Shown here: one piece after another, positions 55,001-64,000 of the stretch | Layout of the letters: each line of letters starts with the position of its first letter | Numbering within the stretch: the first letter of the stretch is position 1 | NCBI GenBank assembly: GCA_964057225.1 | Contig: OZ059894.1 | Coordinates: forward strand, 744,001-808,000 | From: Auanema rhodensis | Lineage: Eukaryota > Nematoda > Chromadorea > Rhabditida > Rhabditidae | Reading direction: 5' to 3' | DNA length: 64,000 nucleotides | Made by a program: the position numbers and the translations under genes | The notes under the pieces: generated by a model | The model's input: the letters and a program-made list of their open reading frames with translations, nothing else | What the model was told of the DNA's origin: nothing | The model's database searches: none

Positions 55001-55764
55001 ACATACCAAGTGCACATCACGTGTACATTCAATTAGCATAAATTAAAGTTCACGTAAATTTCAAAGTCATGGTTACCATGCACCAATATCAATAAAAATT
55101 TGTTTTTAGACTAATATGGACATGGGGAATCTAATTTTGAAAACCGCATCTCTTTATCTTTCACGTGAAGCGAGTTACATACCAAGTGCACATCACGTGT
55201 ACATTTAATTAGCATAAATTAAAGTTCACGTAAATTTCAAAGTCTTGGTTACCATGCACCAATATCAATAAAAATTTGTTTTTAAACTAATATGGACATG
55301 GGGAATCTAATTTTGAAAACCGCATCTCTTTATCTTTCACGTGAAGCGAGTTACATACCAAGTGCACATCACGTGTACATTTAATAAGAATAAATTAAAG
55401 TTCACGTAAATTTCAAAGTCATGGTTACCATGAACCAATATCAATAAAAATTTGTTTTTAGACTAATATGGACATAGGGAATCTAATTGTGAAAACCGCA
55501 TCTCTTTATCTTTCACGTGAAGCGAGTTACATACCAAGTGCACATCACGTGTACATTTAATTAGCATAAATTAAAGTTCACGTAAATTTCAAAGTCATGG
55601 TTACCATGCACCAATATCAATAAAAATTTGTTTTTAGACTAATATGGACATCGGGAATCTAATTTTGAAAACCGCATCTCTTTATCTTTCACGTGAAGCG
55701 AGTTACATACCAAGTGCACATCACGTGTACATTTAATTAGCATAAATTAAAGTTCACGTAAATT
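52064..55764. repeat. Block of 21 monomers, copy 2 (3.7 kb)
   Basis: This is the downstream copy of 46,960-50,660. Private differences seen are GGGAAATC (52,133), ATCAACAAAA (52,452) and AATTGTAAAA (54,081). Confidence 0.85.
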
Positions 55765-56123
55765 TCAAAGTCATGGTTACCATGAACCAATATCAATAAA
55801 AATTTGTTTTTAGACTAATATGGACATGGGGAATCTAATTTTGAAAACCGCATCTCTTTATCTTTCACGTGAAGCGAGTTACATACCAAGTGCACATCAC
55901 GTGTACATTCAATTAGCATAAATTAAAGTTCACGTAAATTTCAAAGTCATGGTTACCATGCACCAATATCAATAAAAATTTGTTTTTAGACTAATATGGA
56001 CATGGGGAATCTAATTTTGAAAACCGCATCTCTTTATCTTTCACGTGAAGCGAGTTACATACCAAGTGCACATCACGTGTACATTTAATTAGCATAAATT
56101 AAAGTTCACGTAAATTTCAAAGT

Positions 56124-58411
56124 CTTGGTTACCATGCACCAATATCAATAAAAATTTGTTTTTAGACTAATATGGACATGGGGAATCTAATTTTGAAAAC
56201 CGCATCTCTTTATCTTTCACGTGAAGCGAGTTACATACCAAGTGCACATCACGTGTACATTTAATTAGCATAAATTAAAGTTCACGTAAATTTCAAAGTC
56301 ATGGTTACCATGCACCAATATCAATAAAAATTTGTTTTTAGACTAATATGGACATGGGGAATCTAATTTTGAAAACCGCATCTCTTTATCTTTCACGTGA
56401 AGCGAGTTACATACCAAGTGCACATCACGTGTACATTTAATTAGCATAAATTAAAGTTCACGTAAATTTCAAAGTCATGGTTACCATGCACCAATATCAA
56501 TAAAAATTTGTTTTTAGACTAATATGGACATGGGGAATCTAATTTTGAAAACCGCATCTCTTTATCTCTCACGTGAAGCGAGTTACATACCAAGTGCACA
56601 TCACGTGTACATTTAATTAGCATAAATTAAAGTTCACGTAAATTTATGCGTCATGGTTACCATGCACCAATATCAATAAAAATTTGTTTTTAGACTAATA
56701 TGGACATGGGGAATCTAATTTTGAAAACCGCATCTCTTTATCTTTCACGTGAAGCGAGTTACATACCAAGTGCACATCACGTGTACGTTTAATTAGCATA
56801 AATTAAAGTTCACGTAAATTTCAAAGTCATGGTTACCATGAACCAATATCAATAAAAATTTGTTTTTAGACTAATATGGACATGGGGAATCTAATTTTGA
56901 AAACCGCATCTCTTTATCTTTCACGTGAAGCGAGTTACATACCAAGTGCACATCACGTGTACATTTAATTAGCATAAATTAAAGTTCACGTAAATTTCAA
57001 AGTCATGGTTACCATGCACTAATATCAATAAAAATTTGTTTTTAGACTAATATGGAGATGGGGAATCTAATTTTGAAAACCGCATCTCTTTATCTTTCAC
57101 GTGAAGCGAGTTACATACCAAGTGCACATCACGTGTACATTTAATTAGCATAAATTAAAGTTCACGTAAATTTCAAAGTCATGGTTACCATGAACCAATA
57201 TCAATAAAAATTTGTTTTTAGACTAAAATGGACATGGGGAATCTAATTTTGAAAACCGCATCTCTTTATCTTTCACGTGAAGCGAGTTACATACCAAGTG
57301 CACATCACGTGTACATTCAATTAGCATAAATTAAAGTTCACGTAAATTTCAAAGTCATGGTTACCATGCACCAATATCAATAAAAATTTGTTTTTAGACT
57401 AATATGGACATGGGGAATCTAATTTTGAAAACCGCATCTCTTTATCTTTCACGTAAAGCGAGTTACATACCAAGTGCACATCACGTGTACATTTAATTAG
57501 CATAAATTAAAGTTCACGTAAATTTCAAAGTCATGGTTACCATGCACCAATATCAATTAAAATTTGTTTTTAGACTAATATGGACATGGGGAATCTAATT
57601 TTGGAAACCGCATCTCCTTATCTTTCACGTGAAGCGAGTTACATACCAAGTGCACATCACGTGTACATTTAATTAGCATAAATTAAAGTTCACGTAAATT
57701 TCAAAGTCATGGTTACCATGCACCAATATCAATAAAAATTTGTTTTTAGACTAATATGGAGATGGGGAATCTAATTTTGAAAACCGCATCTCTTTATCTT
57801 TCACGTGAAGCGAGTTACATAGCAAGTGCACATCACGTGTACATTTAATTAGCATAAATTAAAGTTCACGTAAATTTCAAAGTCATGGTTACCATGAACC
57901 AATATCAATAAAAATTTGTTTTTAGACTAATATGGACATGGGGAATCTAATTTTGAAAACCGCATCTCTTTATCTTTCACGTGAAGCGAGTTACATACCA
58001 AGTGCACATCACGTGTACATTTAATTAGCATAAATTAAAGTTCACGTAAATTTCAAAGTCTTGGTTACCATGCACCAATATCAATAAAAATTTGTTTTTA
58101 GACTAATATGGACATGGGGAATCTAATTTTGAAAACCGCATCTCTTTATCTTTCACGTGAAGCGAGTTACATACCAAGTGCACATCACGTGTACATTTAA
58201 TAAGAATAAATTAAAGTTCACGTAAATTTCAAAGTCATGGTTACCATGAACCAATATCAATAAAAATTTGTTTTTAGACTAATATGGACATGGGGAATCT
58301 AATTGTGAAAACCGCATCTCTTTATCTTTCACGTGAAGCGAGTTACATACCAAGTGCACATCACGTGTACATTTAATTAGCATAAATTAAAGTTCACGTA
58401 AATTTCAAAGT
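56124..58411. repeat. 13-monomer block, copy 1 (2,288 bp)
   Basis: This matches 61,580-63,867 monomer for monomer at an offset of 5,456 bp (31 x 176). Shared rare markers are TTTATGCG, GCACTAAT with GGAGATGG, CTAAAATGG, CGTAAAGCG, TCAATTAAAA with TTTTGGAAACC and CTCCTTATC, and CATAGCAAG. The only difference I noticed is GTGTAGCG in copy 2 (about 61,679). Confidence 0.9.
56620..56649. other. Templated quasi-palindrome hairpin, site 7
   Basis: The arms are intact. The following monomer has GGACATGG rather than GGTCATGG, so the usual linkage to the neighbouring variant is broken here. Confidence 0.85.
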
Positions 58412-61403
58412 CATGGTTACCATGAACCAATATCAATAAAAATTTGTTTTTAGACTAATATGGACATGGGGAATCTAATTTTGAAAACTGCATCTCTTTA
58501 TCTTTCACGTGAAGCGAGTTACATACCAAGTGCACATCACGTGTACATTCAATTAGCATAAATTAAAGTTCACGTAAATTTCAAAGTCATGGTTACCATG
58601 CACCAATATCAATAAAAATTTGTTTTTAGACTAATATGGACATGGGGAATCTAATTTTGAAAACCGCATCTCTTTATCTTTCACGTGAAGCGAGTTACAT
58701 ACCAAGTGCACATCACGTGTACATTTAATTAGCATAAATTAAAGTTCACGTAAATTTCAAAGTCTTGGTTACCATGCACCAATATCAATAAAAATTTGTT
58801 TTTAAACTAATATGGACATGGGGAATCTAATTTTGAAAACCGCATCTCTTTATCTTTCACGTGAAGCGAGTTACATACCAAGTGCACATCACGTGTACAT
58901 TTAATAAGAATAAATTAAAGTTCACGTAAATTTCAAAGTCATGGTTACCATGAACCAATATCAATAAAAATTTGTTTTTAGACTAATATGGACATGGGGA
59001 ATCTAATTGTGAAAACCGCATCTCTTTATCTTTCACGTGAAGCGAGTTACATACCAAGTGCACATCACGTGTACATTTAATTAGCATAAATTAAAGTTCA
59101 CGTAAATTTCAAAGTCATGGTTACCATGCACCAATATCAATAAAAATTTGTTTTTAGACTAATATGGACATGGGGAATCTAATTTTGAAAACCGCATCTC
59201 TTTATCTTTCACGTGAAGCGAGTTACATACCAAGTGCACATCACGTGTACATTTAATTAGCATAAATTAAAGTTCACGTAAATTTCAAAGTCATGGTTAC
59301 CATGAACCAATATCAATAAAAATTTGTTTTTAGACTAATATGGACATGAGGATTCTAATTTTGAAAACCGCATCTCTTTATCTTTCACGTGAAGCGAGTT
59401 ACATACCAAGTGCACATCACGTGTACATTTAATTAGCATAAATTAAAGTTCACGTAAATTTCAAAGTCATGGTTACCATGAACCAATATCAATAAAAATT
59501 TGTTTTTAGACTAATATGGACATGGGGAATCTAATTTTGAAAACCGCATCTCTTTATCTTTCACGTGAAGCGAGTTACATACCAAGTGCACATCACGTGT
59601 ATATTTAATTAGCATAAATTAAAGTTCACGTAAATTTCAAAATCATGGTTACCATGAATTAATATCAATAAAAATTTGTTTTTAGACTAATATGGACATG
59701 GGGAATCTAATTTTGAAAACCGCATCTCTTTATCTTTCACGTGAAGCGAGTTACATACCAAGTGCACATCACGTGTACATTTAATTAGCATAAATTAAAG
59801 TTCACGTAAATTTCAAAGTCTTGGTTACCATGCACCAATATCAATAAAAATTTGTTTTTAGACTAATATGGACATGGGGAATCTAATTTTGAAAACCGCA
59901 TCTCTTTATCTTTCACGTGAAGCGAGTTACATACCAAGTGCACATCACGTGTACATTTAATAAGAATAAATTAAAGTTCACGTAAATTTCAAAGTCATGG
60001 TTACCATGAACCAATATCAATAAAAATTTGTTTTTAGACTAATATGGACATGGGGAATCTAATTGTGAAAACCGCATCTCTTTATCTTTCACGTGAAGCG
60101 AGTTACATACCAAGTGCACATCACGTGTACATTTAATTAGCATAAATTAAAGTTCACGTAAATTTCAAAGTCATGGTTACCATGAACCAATATCAATAAA
60201 AATTTGTTTTTAGACTAATATGGACATGGGGAATCTAATTTTGAAAACTGCATCTCTTTATCTTTCACGTGAAGCGAGTTACATACCAAGTGCACATCAC
60301 GTGTACATTCAATTAGCATAAATTAAAGTTCACGTAAATTTCAAAGTCATGGTTACCATGCACCAATATCAATAAAAATTTGTTTTTAGACTAATATGGA
60401 CATGGGGAATCTAATTTTGAAAACCGCATCTCTTTATCTTTCACGTGAAGCGAGTTACATACCAAGTGCACATCACGTGTACATTTAATTAGCATAAATT
60501 AAAGTTCACGTAAATTTCAAAGTCTTGGTTACCATGCACCAATATCAATAAAAATTTGTTTTTAAACTAATATGGACATGGGGAATCTAATTTTGAAAAC
60601 CGCATCTCTTTATCTTTCACGTGAAGCGAGTTACATACCAAGTGCACATCACGTGTACATTTAATAAGAATAAATTAAAGTTCACGTAAATTTCAAAGTC
60701 ATGGTTACCATGAACCAATATCAATAAAAATTTGTTTTTAGACTAATATGGACATGGGGAATCTAATTGTGAAAACCGCATCTCTTTATCTTTCACGTGA
60801 AGCGAGTTACATACCAAGTGCACATCACGTGTACATTTAATTAGCATAAATTAAAGTTCACGTAAATTTCAAAGTCATGGTTACCATGCACCAATATCAA
60901 TAAAAATTTGTTTTTAGACTAATATGGACATGGGGAATCTAATTTTGAAAACCGCATCTCTTTATCTTTCACGTGAAGCGAGTTACATACCAAGTGCACA
61001 TCACGTGTACATTTAATTAGCATAAATTAAAGTTCACGTAAATTTCAAAGTCATGGTTACCATGAACCAATATCAATAAAAATTTGTTTTTAGACTAATA
61101 TGGACATGAGGATTCTAATTTTGAAAACCGCATCTCTTTATCTTTCACGTGAAGCGAGTTACATACCAAGTGCACATCACGTGTACATTTAATTAGCATA
61201 AATTAAAGTTCACGTAAATTTCAAAGTCATGGTTACCATGAACCAATATCAATAAAAATTTGTTTTTAGACTAATATGGACATGGGGAATCTAATTTTGA
61301 AAACCGCATCTCTTTATCTTTCACGTGAAGCGAGTTACATACCAAGTGCACATCACGTGTATATTTAATTAGCATAAATTAAAGTTCACGTAAATTTCAA
61401 AAT
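57884..61403. repeat. 10-monomer HOR, two tandem units
   Basis: Units 57,884-59,643 and 59,644-61,403 (1,760 bp each) run: A-type, CTTGG/TAAGAAT, AATTGTG, ACTGC/CATTCAATT, plain, CTTGG/TTTTAAAC/TAAGAAT, AATTGTG, plain, GAGGATTC, GTATATTT/AAAATCATGG. The first monomer reads GAACCAAT in unit one and GAATTAAT in unit two. A third copy of that GAATTAAT monomer starts at 61,404. Confidence 0.9.
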
Positions 61404-61579
61404 CATGGTTACCATGAATTAATATCAATAAAAATTTGTTTTTAGACTAATATGGACATGGGGAATCTAATTTTGAAAACCGCATCTCTTTATCTTTCAC
61501 GTGAAGCGAGTTACATACCAAGTGCACATCACGTGTACATTTAATTAGCATAAATTAAAGTTCACGTAAATTTCAAAGT

Positions 61580-63867
61580 CTTGGTTACCATGCACCAATA
61601 TCAATAAAAATTTGTTTTTAGACTAATATGGACATGGGGAATCTAATTTTGAAAACCGCATCTCTTTATCTTTCACGTGTAGCGAGTTACATACCAAGTG
61701 CACATCACGTGTACATTTAATTAGCATAAATTAAAGTTCACGTAAATTTCAAAGTCATGGTTACCATGCACCAATATCAATAAAAATTTGTTTTTAGACT
61801 AATATGGACATGGGGAATCTAATTTTGAAAACCGCATCTCTTTATCTTTCACGTGAAGCGAGTTACATACCAAGTGCACATCACGTGTACATTTAATTAG
61901 CATAAATTAAAGTTCACGTAAATTTCAAAGTCATGGTTACCATGCACCAATATCAATAAAAATTTGTTTTTAGACTAATATGGACATGGGGAATCTAATT
62001 TTGAAAACCGCATCTCTTTATCTCTCACGTGAAGCGAGTTACATACCAAGTGCACATCACGTGTACATTTAATTAGCATAAATTAAAGTTCACGTAAATT
62101 TATGCGTCATGGTTACCATGCACCAATATCAATAAAAATTTGTTTTTAGACTAATATGGACATGGGGAATCTAATTTTGAAAACCGCATCTCTTTATCTT
62201 TCACGTGAAGCGAGTTACATACCAAGTGCACATCACGTGTACGTTTAATTAGCATAAATTAAAGTTCACGTAAATTTCAAAGTCATGGTTACCATGAACC
62301 AATATCAATAAAAATTTGTTTTTAGACTAATATGGACATGGGGAATCTAATTTTGAAAACCGCATCTCTTTATCTTTCACGTGAAGCGAGTTACATACCA
62401 AGTGCACATCACGTGTACATTTAATTAGCATAAATTAAAGTTCACGTAAATTTCAAAGTCATGGTTACCATGCACTAATATCAATAAAAATTTGTTTTTA
62501 GACTAATATGGAGATGGGGAATCTAATTTTGAAAACCGCATCTCTTTATCTTTCACGTGAAGCGAGTTACATACCAAGTGCACATCACGTGTACATTTAA
62601 TTAGCATAAATTAAAGTTCACGTAAATTTCAAAGTCATGGTTACCATGAACCAATATCAATAAAAATTTGTTTTTAGACTAAAATGGACATGGGGAATCT
62701 AATTTTGAAAACCGCATCTCTTTATCTTTCACGTGAAGCGAGTTACATACCAAGTGCACATCACGTGTACATTCAATTAGCATAAATTAAAGTTCACGTA
62801 AATTTCAAAGTCATGGTTACCATGCACCAATATCAATAAAAATTTGTTTTTAGACTAATATGGACATGGGGAATCTAATTTTGAAAACCGCATCTCTTTA
62901 TCTTTCACGTAAAGCGAGTTACATACCAAGTGCACATCACGTGTACATTTAATTAGCATAAATTAAAGTTCACGTAAATTTCAAAGTCATGGTTACCATG
63001 CACCAATATCAATTAAAATTTGTTTTTAGACTAATATGGACATGGGGAATCTAATTTTGGAAACCGCATCTCCTTATCTTTCACGTGAAGCGAGTTACAT
63101 ACCAAGTGCACATCACGTGTACATTTAATTAGCATAAATTAAAGTTCACGTAAATTTCAAAGTCATGGTTACCATGCACCAATATCAATAAAAATTTGTT
63201 TTTAGACTAATATGGAGATGGGGAATCTAATTTTGAAAACCGCATCTCTTTATCTTTCACGTGAAGCGAGTTACATAGCAAGTGCACATCACGTGTACAT
63301 TTAATTAGCATAAATTAAAGTTCACGTAAATTTCAAAGTCATGGTTACCATGAACCAATATCAATAAAAATTTGTTTTTAGACTAATATGGACATGGGGA
63401 ATCTAATTTTGAAAACCGCATCTCTTTATCTTTCACGTGAAGCGAGTTACATACCAAGTGCACATCACGTGTACATTTAATTAGCATAAATTAAAGTTCA
63501 CGTAAATTTCAAAGTCTTGGTTACCATGCACCAATATCAATAAAAATTTGTTTTTAGACTAATATGGACATGGGGAATCTAATTTTGAAAACCGCATCTC
63601 TTTATCTTTCACGTGAAGCGAGTTACATACCAAGTGCACATCACGTGTACATTTAATAAGAATAAATTAAAGTTCACGTAAATTTCAAAGTCATGGTTAC
63701 CATGAACCAATATCAATAAAAATTTGTTTTTAGACTAATATGGACATGGGGAATCTAATTGTGAAAACCGCATCTCTTTATCTTTCACGTGAAGCGAGTT
63801 ACATACCAAGTGCACATCACGTGTACATTTAATTAGCATAAATTAAAGTTCACGTAAATTTCAAAGT
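61580..63867. repeat. 13-monomer block, copy 2 (2,288 bp)
   Basis: This is the downstream copy of 56,124-58,411. It means that the 31-monomer stretch 56,124-61,579 begins again at 61,580. Agreement stops at 63,868, where position 14 is C instead of A and CCGC replaces CTGC. Confidence 0.9.
62076..62105. other. Templated quasi-palindrome hairpin, site 8
   Basis: This is the copy of site 7 in the second 13-monomer block, 5,456 bp downstream, again followed by GGACATGG. Confidence 0.85.
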
Positions 63868-64000
63868 CATGGTTACCATGCACCAATATCAATAAAAATT
63901 TGTTTTTAGACTAATATGGACATGGGGAATCTAATTTTGAAAACCGCATCTCTTTATCTTTCACGTGAAGCGAGTTACATACCAAGTGCACATCACGTGT
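63868..64000. repeat. Partial monomer at the window edge
   Basis: The first 133 bases of a consensus-like monomer are present, ending just after the second CACGTG box. The array evidently continues beyond the window. Confidence 0.95.

Larger units (their letters stand above)
1..64000. repeat. 176-bp satellite DNA array, 363 complete monomers plus a partial
   Basis: The sequence is a head-to-tail tandem array of a 176-bp monomer in one orientation throughout. Starts fall at 1, 177, 353, 529, 705 and so on to 63,868. The shortfall against 363 x 176 is 21 bp and is fully explained by 21 monomers lacking one base, so nothing is inserted. The consensus has 57 G+C in 176 positions (32%). Neighbouring monomers differ at only a few positions, and HOR copies look almost identical. 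Monomer length, homogeneity and nested HORs are those of centromeric or pericentromeric satellites; the location is inferred. I do not recognise the family. No reading frame exceeds about 35 codons per monomer, and because 176 is not a multiple of 3 the frame changes in each repeat. Confidence 0.98.
40284..64000. repeat. Zone E: 134 monomers plus a partial
   Basis: Every complete monomer is exactly 176 bp, so starts are 40,284 + 176k. Markers are AGTCTTGG, TAAGAATAAAT, AATTGTGAAA, GAAAATCGC with GCACGTCAC, AGATTAATATGG with CTCTCACG, TTTATGCGTC, TATGGTCATGG, TACGTTTAAT, TATGGAGATGG, ACCGAATC, ACTGCATC with ACATTCAATT, and TTTTAAACTAAT. They recur in fixed order in duplicated blocks of 8, 10, 13, 15 and 21 monomers. 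Confidence 0.85.

Noticed and set aside
1-64000. CRISPR array
   Set aside because: There is no alternation of short identical repeats with unique spacers. The whole 176 bp repeats, and variation is scattered single substitutions.
1-64000. rDNA spacer, LTR or other transposon-derived tandem
   Set aside because: No rRNA sequence, terminal repeats, primer-binding site or coding remnants are visible in any monomer.
1-64000. Assignment to a named satellite family or species
   Set aside because: The 176-178 bp length recalls several known centromere satellites, but I do not recognise this sequence. A database search would be needed, so no name is given.

Overview
The whole window is one uninterrupted block of satellite DNA. 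A 176-bp monomer (about 32% G+C) is repeated head to tail, always in the same orientation. Taking CATGGTTACCATG as position 1, I count 363 complete monomers from 1 to 63,867 and one partial monomer (63,868-64,000). Monomer starts account for every base: the array is 21 bp shorter than 363 x 176, and I can locate exactly 21 monomers with one missing base. There is therefore no transposon, inversion, gene, RNA gene or unique sequence anywhere. A long homogeneous array with a nucleosome-sized monomer and nested higher-order repeats (HORs) is typical of centromeric or pericentromeric heterochromatin, or another large satellite block, in a eukaryote. I do not recognise the monomer and cannot assign a species or tell plant from animal.

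The monomer is rich in short dyads: CATGGT-T-ACCATG (1-13), TAAAAA-TTTG-TTTTTA (26-41), the perfect palindrome TTCACGTGAA (93-102) and TTTAATT-AGCATA-AATTAAA (137-156). It carries two CACGTG hexamers (95-100 and 127-132) and a third near-copy CACGTA (160-165), spaced 32 and 33 bp apart, about three helical turns.

Five zones are marked by private variants. Zone A (1-8,972, 51 monomers) opens with an 11-monomer HOR followed by a shortened 8-monomer version. Zone B (8,973-19,356, 59 monomers) carries AAATTTAAG and GGTTGCC variants and 3-, 7- and 18-monomer duplications. Zone C (19,357-29,563, 58 monomers) has 6- and 16-monomer periodicities and a cluster in which the third box has become a full CACGTG. 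Zone D (29,564-40,283, 61 monomers) is a mosaic of 1- to 8-monomer HORs, each starting with the same 175-bp monomer. Zone E (40,284-64,000, 134 monomers plus a partial) has 8-, 10-, 23-, 29- and 31-monomer duplications.

The most interesting small-scale event is in zone E. A four-base block change (CAAA to ATGC) exactly completes an inverted repeat with a nearby arm, which is the signature of a templated quasi-palindrome (hairpin) mutation. HOR duplication then spread it to eight sites. All comparisons were made by eye from diagnostic variants, not by alignment software, so small private differences inside matched blocks may have been missed.
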